DNA of 64,000 nucleotides. Origin: Ulva prolifera. Its lineage: Eukaryota; Chlorophyta; Ulvophyceae; Ulvales; Ulvaceae. Within the stretch, counting starts at the first letter, position 1. Every line of letters starts with the position of its first letter. Of this stretch, positions 42,466-55,414 are shown in pieces. A model generated the notes under the pieces. That model saw only the letters and a program-made list of their open reading frames with translations. It made no database searches and had not been told where the DNA came from. The stretch is from the NCBI GenBank assembly GCA_023078555.1, contig CM041198.1:11723874-11787873 (forward strand), read 5' to 3'. A program made the position numbers and the translations under genes.

Positions 42466-45449
42466 ATGGGACTGACTGATACAAGTCCTCTACGGCGTGC
42501 GCCAGTGCACCTGCGGGCGCCCATGCCACGTCAGCTGGTGGCACAAGTGTTCCAGGTGACCAGCTTTGTTGTGGTAGAACTCTGCCCACGTGGAAGCGGG
42601 CCTGACATTGTGATCATGCCTCCGACCAGTCACCCATCCGAGATGTTATTTGAGGTCGTGTCACTGGTGTGCAGATTCAAGCGCGGAAGAATCGACAGGC
42701 AGACCTGGAGGCAAAGATAAAGGCCCAAGCAGCTGCGGCTCGGGGCATCAGTGACTCAGCTGATCTTGACGAGGTAAAGCTCATGTGATATTGACCTACC
42801 TCGTGCCAGAGGACCTGGAGGCCATGCTGCCTGTGTTGCATCGGAGGCTTCAGGTCCCCTTCCTGAGCGAGCAGGTCACGCGGCATCCATCTTCACAAAA
42901 CCACCTGCTGCAGGAGTATCGCAAGACCCTCGCAAAGTTCAAGGCTTCAGCTGCTGCCGCAGCCGGAGTACCAAGCACCAACTCGCTGCCACCGCCTGTC
43001 ACCGCAGAAGCGGCACCAGGCCAGAAGCCGCCCACACCGCCTCCGCCGCAGCAGCCGCAGACCACACCGCCTGTGGCCTCCCGGGATCCCAGCAAGCAGC
43101 CGTCAGCGCTGCAGCAGGCAGCGGCTGCACGCTCCAGTGCTCCATCCCGCAATGGCCAGGCACCGCCGGCCTCCGCCGCTCCTCCCCCCGCCAGCTCCCC
43201 TCCCCCCACCAGCTCCAGCGCGGCCACCAGCATGAATATGCCCTCGCGCCATAGGCCAGTTGTCGTCCCAGGCAGGCCGACCCTCCCCGGGGCTGAGGGT
43301 GGCCCTGCAGGCGCAGGACCCAGTGCATCCCCGACCCCAGCCTCTGCTGTGCCGCCTATGCAGTCAGTCCCGACCGCCACGCCCGCGACCGCGGAGCCCC
43401 CGAACGAGCGCTCCAAGCCTGCCCCACCGCCGCCCGGCAGCGCCACTATCACCTTCCCGGACCGCACAGTCACGTTGGATCCGGCCTCAGGGGCCGCCAC
43501 TAGTTCCGCCACGCAAGCTGCGGTGCCCGCGCGCACGCCGGCCGCGCCTCCTCCTGTGCAGCGGCAGGAGCCTGCGCCGATGACGCCGGCGCAAGCCGCA
43601 CCGCCACCGCCCCCGGAAGAGACGTCGCTGGCGGGGGAGAACCGCATGAACATCGTGTTTGTTGGCGCGGAGTGCGCGCCTTGGTCCAAGACGGGCGGCC
43701 TCGGGGATGTGATGGGGTCGCTGCCGAAGGCGATGGCGAGGCGCGGGCACCGCGTGATGGTGATCGTGCCACGCTACGACAACTACCCGGACGCTTTTGA
43801 CACGGGCGTGCGCCAGATGTACCGCGTGTTCAACCAGGACACGGAGGTCGGGTACTTCCACTGCTACAAGGACAACGTCGACTTTGTGTTTGTGGACCAC
43901 GCTTCGTTCCACGGCCGCAAGGGCGGCGACATCTACAAGGGCGAGCGACTCGAGCTCGGCTTCCGCAACTGCCTGCTGTGCAAGTCCGCGCTGGAGGCCG
44001 TGTGGCACGTGCCGTGCGGCGGCGTGCCGTACGGCGACGACAACACCATCTTCATCGCCAACGACTGGCACACCGCGGTCCTGCCCGTCTACCTCCAGGT
44101 GCGGGCGACTCGCATAGCTGCTGCCGGCGGTGCTTGCCATGTCCACCTGCCGCGGACGCGACGCCGCCATTGCGAGCGTGCTTGGCTCTGTGCCGCCCGC
44201 ACATGCATGCTGTGCGCTGTGCTGGCACACACGTCGTGCGGTACGTGTCACGTGGATGCATGTGTGCTCGGAGGAGTTGCGATCCGAGGGGGGCGTGGGT
44301 GCAGGCGCACTACCGCGACCACGGCAAGATGACGTACGCGCGCTCCGTGCTGACGCTGCACAACATGGCGTACCAGGGCCGTGGGCCGTTTGCGGAGCTC
44401 GAGAACTTCGAGGTGCCGGAGGACTACCGCAGCCACTTCTTCCTCGACGACCCCGTCGGCGGCGAGCACATGAACATCATGAAGGCCGGCATCATCACCG
44501 CGTCGCGCGTTGTTGCTGTGTCCGGCGGCTACGCATGGGAGATCCAGACGCAGGAGGGCGGCTGGGGCCTGCATGAGGTGCTGCAGGAGCAGAACTGGAA
44601 GCTGTCGGGCATCGTGAACGGCATCGACTACCACGACTGGCACCCGCGCTCGGACGAGTTCCTCACGTCGGACGGATACACGCAGTACGACATGGACGAG
44701 ATGCTGGAGGGCAAGCGGCAGAACAAGGCCGCCCTGCAGCGGGAGATGGGCCTGCCGGAGAACCCCGACGTGCCGCTGCTCGGCTTCATCGGCCGTATGG
44801 ATTACCAGAAGGGCGTGGACCTCATCCAAGAGAGCTACGAGTGGCTGATGGGCGAGGGCGTGCAGCTGGTGATGCTCGGCAGCGGCCGCGACGACCTCGA
44901 GAACGCGCTGCGTGAAATGGAGGAGAAGCGCAAGGACCAGTGCCGGTGCGCATCCGGGCTCGCGCACGCCGCCTGAGTCTGCATACACATCCATTGCAGC
45001 CAGTCCTGTTGAATGTGCATGTGGGGCCCTGACCACTGAGGCGGCGCATGTGTCTTTGCAGGGGATGGGTTGGCTTCAGCGTGCCGATGGCGCACCGCAT
45101 CACCGCGGCGGTCGACATGCTGCTCATGCCGAGCCGCTTCGAGCCGTGTGGCCTGAATCAGCTGTACGCCATGAAGTATGGCACTGTGCCCATTGTGCAT
45201 GCAGTTGGCGGCCTCAGGGAGACGGTTTCACAATTCAACCCTTTCGAGGGCACGGGCACAGGCTGGCAGTTTGATCGTGCCGAGGCAAACGCCCTGCGGG
45301 ACGCACTTGGCAATGCGCTCTACACATATCGGGAACATCGGGAAAGTTTCGATGCAATTCGGAAACGTGGCGCAGACCAGGATCTATCATGGGACAATGC
45401 GGCGGAGCGATACGAAGGGGTGTTGGTAGATGCCAAATACCAGTGGTGA
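42466..45449 (+). CDS. Starch synthase II (GT5), plastid
   Basis: Confident exons are 42675-42773, 42812-44098, 44305-44945 and 45062-45449, all in phase. A candidate first exon is 42466-42555 ([13 protein letters not shown]..), but the true start is uncertain. Residues before the catalytic part are a short charged helix ([17 protein letters not shown]) and about 230 residues of Pro/Ala/Ser linker. The GT5 domain starts with [21 protein letters not shown], whose KTGGL binds ADP-glucose. It contains [56 protein letters not shown] and the ending VDAKYQW. The [12 protein letters not shown] block and the AKYQW end are typical of class II synthases (compare rice SSIIa). The enzyme lengthens alpha-1,4 glucan chains of amylopectin in the chloroplast. 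A transit peptide is expected but not clearly seen. Confidence 0.92.
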
Positions 45450-45686
45450 GTGCGTGGGCTGACAGCAGCACTACAACTCTAAGATGAGTGCGGCATTCCA
45501 CTGCGTCTCTATGGCTGCGATCAAGGTCAGGAGGTTCTGGGGAAGTAGTGGAGAATATGGTACTGAGTGAGTGCACTGTTGAGTTGTATCAGCCGCCAAC
45601 ACGCCTTATCTCACATGCGGGCTTGTGTCTGTTGTAAGCGTGTGTACAATGCTGTTAGGAGCCTCAAGCAACCCTACCCATACAAC

Positions 45687-46715
45687 TCATACTGTGTAGT
45701 AATACAGTGCTAGAAGCGCCGACAGACCAGCACTGCCGTAGAGAATGAACTCAGATGACTTTTTGATCTCCTCAAGCTCAAACATGCTGTCCTTTTCAGC
45801 CTGGTTTCCAATCTTGCTGTGGTCCCACAGCATGTGCCGAACACCTGAACCAGTAATTACTGTTGGGGAAAACGAACATGATGGGGCCGTGATGATATCG
45901 AAATAGATAGAAATCTTCAACAGTCAATGTCGCACCTGCGACGTAGTGATAGACGATTGGAAATGCAATGAGGCCTTTGAGTGGGACTGTCAGCAGCGGG
46001 CCGCAAGACTTGATGTATCCCATTGTGCCTGGCAGATCACCCGTAAGGGCAATAAATCCTGCGCCCATCATACCTGCATTAAGAGCCGCCTCCTGTTGTT
46101 CACTAGCGCGATGTTGAGGCTTGGGATATCCGGTGCGGAAACGCCAGAGAGTGTGCCGTGCAGATGTGCATATTGCTGGACAACAAGCAGCACAGACAGA
46201 CCATTCGGACGCAGCAGAGGCACACCAACGGACATCCCAACGCCCGTGACACGATTCGCAATAGATGAGATAGCACCGATCGGCAGTTTATAGTGGAGCT
46301 GCTTTCCATCTATATCTAGCACATCAGGGGACATGGGGCGATTCTTGATACGCTGCATCAGCATGTGCAATCTGTTTCAGTTGCAAAGTACACATGAGAG
46401 ACGTTGCCCTGATTTCACGTGTTGTGCACAGGCTGACATGTACCTGCTGGTGATCTTTTGGAGTGCCCAGAAAATCAGTCCCTTCTGTGTATTTGCTCTT
46501 TTTGCCGAAGTACTCCGGAACCCATGATCCAATACTCCTGCGTCAGCATCGCTGTGTGGGACCCGCATGGAACAAACGGAGCTGCCAAGGCGGACATAGG
46601 CACTCGCCCAGGCAGCGCATCACCTGGCCTGTGAGCACGATCCGCCTGCCAAGCCACGCTCCAGCGCATACATACAGCTTGGAAGGCCCTTAAACGCGGC
46701 TTCACGAAGCGCCAT
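45687..46715 (-). CDS. Succinate dehydrogenase cytochrome b subunit, SDHC/SDH3
   Basis: Five exons in phase (46715-46624, 46537-46444, 46352-46226, 46073-45936, 45844-45687) give 202 residues. The N-terminus MALREAAFKGLPSCMYALERG is basic/amphipathic, as in a mitochondrial presequence. Then come WVPEYFGKKSKYTEG, the family entry motif RIKNRPMSPDV, and SSIANRVTGVGMSVG, where the Ser/Arg pair contacts ubiquinone in homologues. A hydrophobic segment leads to YHYVAGVRHMLWD, whose His residues include the haem b ligand. The end YGSAGLSALLALYYYTV is a third membrane helix. Complex II anchors the catalytic SDHA/SDHB pair and passes electrons to ubiquinone in the inner mitochondrial membrane. The gene is convergent with the starch synthase, with 237 bases between stop codons. 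Confidence 0.92.
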
Positions 46716-47480
46716 GGTTCTTTCAGCGTAAAGATTGTCGATCCGGAATGGTTGACCACGATACTTCTGGCTTGCAGCGATAATGGACAGGGCACTCCGG
46801 CAGATGTAAGTTGGCCGTGTAAGTGCGCTAGGTGCTTAGCAGACTGGGAGATCGAGGCTCGTGTGCAATGGCTCTGTCGGGTCTCCTGCAGCGGCTGGAA
46901 CTGGTGGACATGCATGCCGCGCGTTGTACAGCCGGGAGCAGTCTGGCTGGTACCGGCTGCAAATGCAGAGCACAAGCGGTCATGGGTTTATCCTACCACT
47001 TTGGTGTAGGGCGACTTGGCAGGTGCAGAGTGCGTCGTGCATAGTTCTGCAGCGTAGGCACACCGCGGTAGACAGGTGTGTTCTGTGTGAGAGCACTTCA
47101 GAACGTGTGCACAATATAACAAAGCGCACAAGCTGATGCTTGAAAATCCTACATTTCCATCTCCCAGGGTAGACAAGTTGCCATTTGAAGCTCTGTTGGT
47201 GAGGTGCCCAGACAGCTGGTACACCGGCTCCACGCAGGTGGTATCTTCATGAAGCTAGCGCACAAATCAATCAGGGAACCCACGGAAACCCATCCAACGG
47301 GTGGTTCGAAGCACGCAGATTCGCAGCCCACATACTCTGAGCATGGTTGTCATTCAGGCTACAGTCATGTTCTCAGGTTCCTGATGGAGTTAGCCTTTTG
47401 GCAGTCAACATTCATCGAATATGGCTAGTCATGCAGGCATCCACGTTGAAAAACGCCACACCGCATCTCATGCACTGGAA
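46716..47480. other. Spacer between SDHC and the DUF218 gene
   Basis: No coding signal was recognised. It should hold the SDHC promoter and the 3' end of the DUF218 gene; both are transcribed leftward. Confidence 0.4.
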
Positions 47481-48801
47481 TCAGTACGATGCCAACGCTT
47501 CATCTGAGACATTAGTGGACATGCCAATCTCATGCTGCCGGGACACAGCATAGCAGAGATGAGTGTCATGTAGCCACTCACTGAAGCAGCCTAAACTGTC
47601 AATGTGCTTCATGTCTTGTACGAAGCGAACGAGACTCCTTTGCTCACGCTCCTTGCGCGCGTTGAGAACATCCTCGGTAAAGATGCCCGCATCTGAGACC
47701 TCAACAAAGTGCAAATCGGTTCTGCATGGGCACCGGCACCTCACAGCCACATTTCTGTGCATCGGCAAGGGCAGGGCTGGTTCCTGCTGTACAACAGTGG
47801 TGCAGCGGTGCAGCAGGTCCGACGGGGTGCAGCCACTCTCAAGCATGTGCCGATGTGCATGCTGACTACGACAGGCCTGGTGACATGTGCAGCTCGGCAG
47901 GTGTCAGTTTTATGGATACTTCAGCTTGACAGTTCACCTGGCCCATCTCCGGGTTCCCTCATGGACTGCAGTGAATGCAATCAATAGGAAGCTTCGCACT
48001 CGCAGCCAAAGTCCTTCTTCACAAATTCAAACAAGGTCTGGAATATCACGCGGCTGCGTGGCATATGGAACTCGCTTGTCACCACGCAGAGGCTCTGCCA
48101 TCTCCGGGGTAGGGCATGTACAGTTGCCGCAAAGTAGCCATTCCCAATTGTATCATATGATGCAGTTTCTTTAAGCAGAGCCTCTGGGTCGACCCCCTTG
48201 CTCATCAGGTACGAAGCACATGCCATGCTCTCAAACGTGCAGAAACCGGAGGTGCCCAGTACTGGCTGCTTGTGAGGTGTGCCTGCACAAGAAGGATGCC
48301 ATGGAATAAGAGATGAATATGTGCGATGCTCAAACTGCTCATGATAGTGCATAGACTACATTGCAGTGCACAAGCCGCAGGCTGTGGCTCTCGGTAGGGG
48401 TTCATAAACGCTGTTACAGACACGTGAAGCCGAATAACCAGTTCCCTCAGCTTGAAGGCAGCGTCAAGGGAAACACCTCCACCAGAACACAATATTTTGG
48501 TTTTTGAGGGCTGATTATGAAGGAGACTGGCACATGCATCCAGTCGCCGCTCGACCCACACTGGCAGCTGTGACTCGCTCGACTCATCCTGCCCCCCTGC
48601 CAAAATCACAATTGCGTCAACTACCGGAATAGCTGTGGGATACAGCTGCGTGTGCGGTATATAGCAGCACGCTCGTTTGTTCTTTAGGTTGCTGCGCATT
48701 GATTCTGAATGCGATGTCCGAGCTTCGCGGGCGAACACGCCGATTGGTGTGCATGCGACCTGAACACACGCCCGCAAGCGGGGCGAAGATGCGGCCCACA
48801 T
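47481..48801 (-). CDS. YdcF/SanA-like DUF218 domain protein
   Basis: Three exons in phase (48801-48477, 48282-48000, 47721-47481) give 282 residues. The start MWAASSPRLRACVQVACTP is Arg/Ala/Ser-rich and could be an organelle-targeting sequence. DUF218 features follow: DAIVILAGGQ, LPVWVERRLDACASLL, ILCSGGG|TPHKQPVL across intron 1, MACASYLMSKGVD, SYDTIGNGYFAA, and the hallmark VVTSEFHMPRSRVIFQTLF. The last exon has FVEVSDAGIFTEDVLNARKERE. The bacterial relatives YdcF and SanA are implicated in envelope functions, and YdcF binds SAM in vitro. The eukaryotic role is unknown. The exon 1 donor was chosen after ILCSGGG because the next exon's phase and the conserved SGGGTPH motif both require it. 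Confidence 0.82.
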
Positions 48802-49707
48802 CCGGAATGAGCAGGTTTATGTATGTAGAACCCAATTCTTGGTATCCCATAGCAGGTAGTCGATGCTGTAGGCCATGATCAATCTGCCAGGATGTACAGA
48901 GCAATCCCTATGCGTGCTTGACTCCGGACTGTAGAGAGAGCCGGGCTGACGCAGCAGGCATCCGACCAGTGTCTGCAATTAAGACGGCGTAGCCGAGAGG
49001 TTGGAGCTCCTGGATGCGATCTCTGCGGACACGTAGGAGGCAGCGCTGTTGGTCCTCGAGTGCTCATGCATGTTTGTACGTATCGACAGAATAACCGTCG
49101 AAGGGAAAAAATATTCTATGATAAAAAAATATTCTTCAAGGTGAAAGCTGAGAAGGCCAGATTTGATCATTCAAACCTGCTTTTTCACCTTCGTGGAGAG
49201 AAAAATCAGTCAGTACGCGGGGTATCAGTGGAACCCGCAAAGGAGCTCTGGACGTCTCTGCAAGCGCCTGATCACGCTGTGTGAGATAAACTCAGACGCT
49301 AATGGGGAACTCAGCTCCTGAGTACGCTCCTACGCTTCAGATGTATGATCGGGTACTTCATATCGTGAAAATTGTCTGAGGCAGTGCTTGCGGTACCGTT
49401 GGCGTGTTTGACAACAAACTGCGGCAATCCCAGTCAAGCTCCAATCAGATTACACAGCTGGACATTATGTGATTAAGTCATGATCTTTCACGGAGGTAAA
49501 CCAGTAGCCTACCCTTTTTATGCAGGCCCAAGCCATCAGCTCTGCATGGGAGCATCGAGACAAAAAAAGACATCTCGTATTACTATGCGGTGTGTTCGCC
49601 TGATAACGATTAAGTTGCAGGAATCTGCGTTGATTCGGGTCGCTTAATGCCTGTGCTGGCTATGTGCGGCAGAAACATTGTTCTTCAGACGACCATCCTG
49701 GGTGGTT
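48802..49707. other. Divergent intergenic region
   Basis: It separates the minus-strand DUF218 gene from the plus-strand CS-domain gene and should contain both promoters. It is AT-richer than its surroundings around 49090-49140 and 49560-49580. The N-terminal helical exon expected for CacyBP was not found. Confidence 0.4.
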
Positions 49708-50388
49708 ATGAACACAACGTGGATGAATTTACTAGCCATCAAAACATTGATTGAACCAGAAAAACAGTCTTGCTCTCCTCCAAGTTGTGCTGATGTTTTC
49801 CTTGCTGACTGCCAATTTGTGCAGCATGCTCCGCGAGACCAGGCAGGTGAGGCACCAGCGCCCATGCCAGTCCATCGACCAATCGCGACGACATCATACG
49901 TGCCTGGAGAGAAAGTGAAAGAAATTAAGTCATTTCAGTTCCTAGATGATGGCAAGTTCGTTAAAGTGTACCTGCCACTCAGTGACCTGGATCGGATCAC
50001 AGCAGCTAACGTTACGGCTGAATTCCAGACCAGATCGCTTTGTGTGACTATCTGTGACTTGGAGCAGTTGCCCTTACAATTCAAAATAATTCGTCTTCAG
50101 AATGACATTTCGCCAGACGAATGTCTGGTGAAAATTCTGAAGACGAAAGTGATGCTGAAGTTGAAAAAGGCTGCGATCGTGGAAAAGGTCAATGATGAAG
50201 CGGACTCTCCAAACGCTGCAGAGGCAGCTGCGCCCGACCTTGTGAAGGAGCCTGCCGAAGGAGCTGAACAGCAATCTGTGCAGCACGGAGTGGACAACAC
50301 TGCTGCAGAACAGGAAGCAGACATGGCTCAGCCAGTCGAAAGTGACGCAAAGAAGCATTATCCACATTGGCACCAGCTGCGAGAATAG
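49708..50388 (+). CDS. CS-domain protein, CacyBP/SIP-like
   Basis: The open frame holds a CS (p23-like) domain: VKEIKSFQFLDDGKFVKVYLP, then VTAEFQTRSLCVTICDLE, IIRLQNDISPDECLVKI and KVMLKLKKA. The order and spacing fit calcyclin-binding protein (compare FVKIYITLTGV, VHFTERSFDLLV, PIS..KVKTD in the human protein). CacyBP links Siah/SCF ubiquitin ligases to targets and acts with Hsp90-type chaperones. After the CS domain comes an Ala/Glu/Asp-rich stretch of about 60 residues and the end HWHQLRE, where homologues have W..L. The usual C-terminal SGS segment is not recognisable. A splice acceptor just before 49825 is likely, so residues before HAPRDQ may be intronic and the real 5' exon is missing from this model. 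Confidence 0.6.
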   Translation: MNTTWMNLLAIKTLIEPEKQSCSPPSCADVFLADCQFVQHAPRDQAGEAPAPMPVHRPIATTSYVPGEKVKEIKSFQFLDDGKFVKVYLPLSDLDRITAANVTAEFQTRSLCVTICDLEQLPLQFKIIRLQNDISPDECLVKILKTKVMLKLKKAAIVEKVNDEADSPNAAEAAAPDLVKEPAEGAEQQSVQHGVDNTAAEQEADMAQPVESDAKKHYPHWHQLRE

Positions 50389-51075
50389 CTGTGCCGACAA
50401 CAATGTTGCTTTCTGTTCATTCGCCGGAGCCCAACGATCGTCCCGTGCTATCCACGCCAGTCCGACACTGTGCTATCATGCGTTCAAGTATGGTGAAGTT
50501 TTAAGGCCAGCGCTTCGCAACTTTACTTTGTTAGGAAGCATGGCTTACTGGCTGTACAGCTGTTGTTGAGGGAACACATGCATGTCTAGTGAACGCCACT
50601 GGATGGATGATCAAGATGTTGTGTGCCAGGTGTCCGGTTGTAGACAATTTACGAACACTCAGATTCGACAACTGATCTATCAATGGTAAGCAATTCAATG
50701 GGATCTCATGGTGGGTTGTGTGGTTACTTTCATTCAGTCAGGCCGTTCCACAGCAAGTCCAAGCACGATACGGCAGGCGTAAGTATCTACGAGTGCAAGG
50801 GAAGAGGTTATTGATGAGCTTGCCCCTTCCCTGCGCGGGCTCCACGCAGTTGCTTTGCCTGTGCGTGGTGCAGCATTTGAAACCTGCAGCGCGTATTCAA
50901 CGCGGCGCAGCGCGGGCTTGCCAAGCAGACATCCATTTCAGCTGAGTTTGATGCGCTCCTGCTGAACAGGGAGTGAAGTCATGTCCTCGACCAAGCTGTC
51001 TTTTTGGAGGCCTCGCATCGGTCGTCGGTTGTTCCGCACTGTAGGAAATGTAACAACACCGCACCGGAAATTACC
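50389..51075. other. Spacer upstream of Csm1-like gene
   Basis: No gene was recognised. Short frames only. Confidence 0.4.
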
Positions 51076-54000
51076 ATGGTTGACGTCGCTTCAGGCGCAG
51101 GACGGCCTTCCGGACGATCTCAACGTTCGAAAGCCAGAGTAGATTATACGTCTCAGATCTATATCAATGTGCCGGCAAAAACGGCAGCGGTTCCTGCTGC
51201 AACAGCCGAGCCACAGCAACGCGATCCAAAAGAAAACAACAGCCAAAGCACGGACAGAGAGAAGAGTCAGAAGAGCGCATTGTCCGCTTCGCATGCGTCT
51301 CGGGCGGTAAAAGTTGCGTCAGGATCGTCAAAGCGTTCGCGTGGAAATGCTCTCCGCGAAAAGTCCAACACACCTGCCACCATCAGCCCGCTTGGGCCTG
51401 GCATCAACTCCAAGGCATCGCAGAAGATTACTGAAATTATTGCCGAGGGTAAACGCCGTAGAAATGGGGGGGTAAGGCATGGTGTGGACCCTGCAACAAC
51501 ACTGGCGAACGTGGAGCAGCCCAAGCTAAAAAAACGCAAGCCCACAGGTCCGTATCCAAGTGAAAGTGATAAGCAGAATCAACAGGAGAGGTATGTGAAT
51601 ACGGTGTCTGTTCATCTTGTGCGACATCCGTTGCCACAGACGATATATCCTTATGTTCAGGTGACGCGGCAATGCACAGTGCCCCAAAACAAAAAGTCCT
51701 GCCTGGCACCTCTCAGCCGGACGATGATGATAAAAATGATGTGCACACGCTAGACGCTGCACCAGTTGCCGTGCCGATGGCTGAGACATCTGAGCTGCGC
51801 CGTCCTGGAAAGAACACGTTGAACGAGAGGACCGTGGCCGAAACCCCCCCAGCCCATGCCCATGCTGTGGATCATGCAGACTTGCAAGAGGGTATGTTGC
51901 ATGCATTACATGTTCCTGCATCTCCTGTGAGGAATACATCTTGCACAGATGCTGCCAGAACAACAATCAATGCCGACAACCCGCTCCAACAAAGGGCTAT
52001 AGGGGACCCTGGGGCTGCGCCAGGGGGTGTCAGCGGCTGGAATGATGTTGATGCCATATTTCCAAGGCAGTCTGGTCCAAAATCCTTGAAGCCTAATGTT
52101 GCTGCAAGTAATGTGCGCTTCCAAGCTCGATGTAAGCTGTTACAACAGCCACGTTGCATGAGTGCAGTTTGTCATGACCAAATTCAACATGACCATCTGT
52201 GAGAGCTCACAATGACTGCAGTTTGAGACACTGGGAAAGCTAGTCGACACAACCAACCAGCAACGGCTCCGCTTTGCTCAGCAGGAGGTGCGTGCACTGA
52301 TCGCAGAGAAGGAGTCACAGGAAGCGTGCATTCGGCAGCTTAAGGCTGAACTCGAGCACCAACAATCTAGGCATAGACAACACAACGAAGAGATGTCAAA
52401 GCAGCTGCAACGAGTGAAGGGCAACTATCAGACCCTGTATGACCGTTTCCAAAAGCTGCGGGGACAGAACATTGAGGTGCAGATGTTAACATTGCCAGAA
52501 ATACATGCGTGTAGCGGAACAAAGCTGGGTGTGCTGTATGTGACCAACTTGTGGCTTTCCTTGCAGGAAACTCGAGAGGTGCTGGAAGGTATATGGGAGT
52601 CAGTCGAGGAGCGTTCAGAAATGGCGGACCAGCTGCTGGACGCATGGAAGGCAGATGCAGAGGCGCATAAATCCAAATTGAGAGATTCTGAGTTATATGC
52701 TGCTCAGCAGGAGCTCAAAATACAGCAAGTGCGGTCATGGTGCAGGAATGAATTACCGCATGCTGCCTGTGAAGCTTTTTACGACAGCTGTGGCATGAAA
52801 GCAGCAGCGCCACAGCTATCCTGGCGACATCAGAATGAGCATATCATCATATATGAGGTCTCAGCTCCTGATTCTGATGTGCCTTGGCTGATGCGGCCTG
52901 ATTTGCCATAGGAATGTGTGCAGGGCGAGGTCTCAGAGCTCAAAAACAAGCTTCTTGAAGAGGCAGAGGCCAGCTTGCTGCAGGCACAGGAGATCGCGAA
53001 CTTGCGGCATCTAGTCCAAGGCCTAGAGGCTGTAAGGCCGCAAACAGCTGACGCAGCAGTCCAGGCTCAGCCAGAGGTGTCTGTCAGCACCACACAAACA
53101 CGCGGAGGGGGGAAGAAGTTTTCGCTGGTGAGCCCAGTGCTGAGTGTGCAGGCGCGCCGCCGTGCGCAGGCACTGGACATCACGTGCATGGCCCGGTCTC
53201 TGGTCCCAGAGGGGGCTGATGTGTACTCAGTGGATACCAATGTCATGCAAGCGGCGCTGCTACAACCAACGGTGCGATGTGCCGCTCCTCCTGCAGCATA
53301 GCATCATGCCGTTGCAGTGTTACTGAATCGGGCACAACAGCCAGTGCAGTGTTCGAACAGTAAACTGAGTTGATGTGGCAACATGCCACCCACGTTTCAG
53401 TCTATGGCGTTGATGGCATGCCCATTGCTGCCAGAGTTCTGGATGTGGCTGAAAGTACGCCGTTGCGTTCTGCAGGAGCCCAGTCTAGCAGGTGGGCCAC
53501 CATCAGTTGTGGCGTTTGCCGCCAATGCTGTCGCTGCTCCTTCACCTGCAGTTGCTGATCATATCCGGCCCAGCCCTGTCCCCTGCATACCAGCAGCCGC
53601 GATAGTAGCGGACGCGCCTGCAGTGCCTGCTGCAAGATTCTCCAGTAGTGTACGTCCGCAGCATGTGCAAGTGATGGACACCGTGGAGGCGTATGCACAC
53701 TCCAACTCTGAGCGGGGGTCCAATGCTGCTGTACCCAGACGCTTAGTTGCAACGCCGCAGCAGCGTGCTCTGATCCTGCGGGATGCTGAGCAGCCTGTGT
53801 GCAGTGACCCTGGACCAGGTATGTGGCAGCGACGCCCTTTGTGTGCACTGCTAAACTTCCCACATGCATATGAACAGGTGCTTGGTGCTGCAAGCTTTGT
53901 ACTGTTGTGGGTGGCTTGCACTGTGACTGAAATAGTTCAATTAATAGATCTGAACAATATTTGAACAACAAAGGCTGTTCAGATCTAGTAGCAGTGCGTC

Positions 54001-55155
54001 CCTATCAAAGTTGTGTTTGCTGTGGTCCTGCCTGGCAGCACGGGCGCCCAGGTGCACACCAAGTTTCCCCAAGATTTGAGCATGTTGCATACACCACACG
54101 AGGCTGTGACACTTGATCACCATAAATTTGCAATGTGGTGACCATGCTGCATGTGCTCAGCTTGAATCTGCGCTGACACAGCACATGTTGCAGTGCGCCA
54201 GAGGAATAATCATGGTGGCCCGCACTGTATGCGAGTGCCTGCTCCCCGGCAAGAGCTTCAGGGCACGCCCGGGCTGTCAGCATCGCCGGCCATTCCATCA
54301 AACGTTGCGGAGGTTGGCGACACCCAGCAACCATCCCTAGAAAATCTCCAGGACGGTGGCCCGATGAGCACCTCCGAGAGCGACCAGCACTACGGCGATG
54401 CCAGCGATGACTGCGGGGCAGCGGAGGGCCACTTTCCCATGGTGGCAGATTGCAATGCCAGCGACGGCGCTGGCCCCAAGTTTGCTGCCGGGGCTTCGGC
54501 ACTGGTGGCGGAGGAGCACGAAGCCAGAAGACTGGCAGGAGGATTTGCTATACCTCCTCCTGTGATGGGCAGCACGCCAGGCCGCCCACATTCGAATCTT
54601 CGATTGCAAGGCTATGGTGACCTGGACAGTGGGAGGTACGCTGTGGCACATAAGCTGGGTGTCGCTTCCTGATCACTGCATGTGGCTGGAGAGGCTCGCG
54701 ATGTATGCAGGTCGACAGACGTTCGGGCTCAGATGCGGATGTTCCGTGACAAGATGCTGAGTATGGAAGTAATTCAAAGTCCGTATGGCTCAGCTTATCA
54801 ATGCCGAGACTTGAAGTCAGGCTTCACGTTTACTATCAAGCCATGTGTGACCGAGGCCCCACCTATCCGTGTGCCAGGTCATGATGATGCACCAGAAGTT
54901 GTTGGTACGCCACTTCCATACCGTAACTGCCATTGAGGCGCAGTGAGCGTACATGCCACATCAAGGATTCTGACGGCTGCATCTTGTACTGCAGATGAAC
55001 TAACGTACGCTCCACAGATGGAGACATGCCCCGAGCATGTGAAGGCAAAGCTGCCAAAAGTTTTCCAAGAAGAGTTCGACTTCCGTGCGGATCACTTGCA
55101 TGGGCTGCAGAAACGGATTGATCGCGCTCTTGAAGTAGTCAATGGAAACCTATGA
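51076..55155 (+). CDS. Csm1/Pcs1 (monopolin)-like chromosome segregation protein
   Basis: About ten exons. Clear borders include 54711-54877 and 54995-55155 (TGA). Others end at about 51590, 51893, 52474, 52730, 53269, 53818 and 54635. The N-terminus (MVDVASGAGRPSGRSQRSK) and most of the first 350 residues are Ser/Lys/Arg-rich and disordered. Central exons at 52226-53000 are long coiled coil (EVRALIAEKESQEACIRQLK, KADAEAHKSKLRDSELYAAQ). The C-terminal domain has FRDKMLSMEVIQ, AYQCRDLKSGFTFTI, DELTYAP and LPKVFQEEFDFRADHLHGLQ. This follows the Csm1/Pcs1 C-terminal pattern: a GL-I strand, Y-C-x(n)-F-L, Y-x-P, then LPxxLxxxIxF-R. Disorder, coiled coil and a globular end is the monopolin architecture. 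Csm1 homologues organise kinetochore or rDNA chromatin. The assignment rests on this pattern, read by eye. A large low-complexity insert separates coil and head. Confidence 0.6.
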
Positions 55156-55414
55156 GGGATTTCCACGTAATCGGCATCGAATTCCAGCTTGTTTACTGAA
55201 AGATTGTGAACTGTTGAAGAGCTGCCCAAATGCGCTGCACTGTCGTGCATGAGACCTGAGATAGGTGAGGGGTGGGATGACGATTGAATTAAGCTGTAAC
55301 CATACCCTGCTCATATCAAATTACATAATGCGGGACACACATAATTCAGTTCCGTCTTCCCCGTGTGTCCTGCCGGATACGCTGAATCAGACACCCCTGT
55401 AGCTACTGCGTGTG

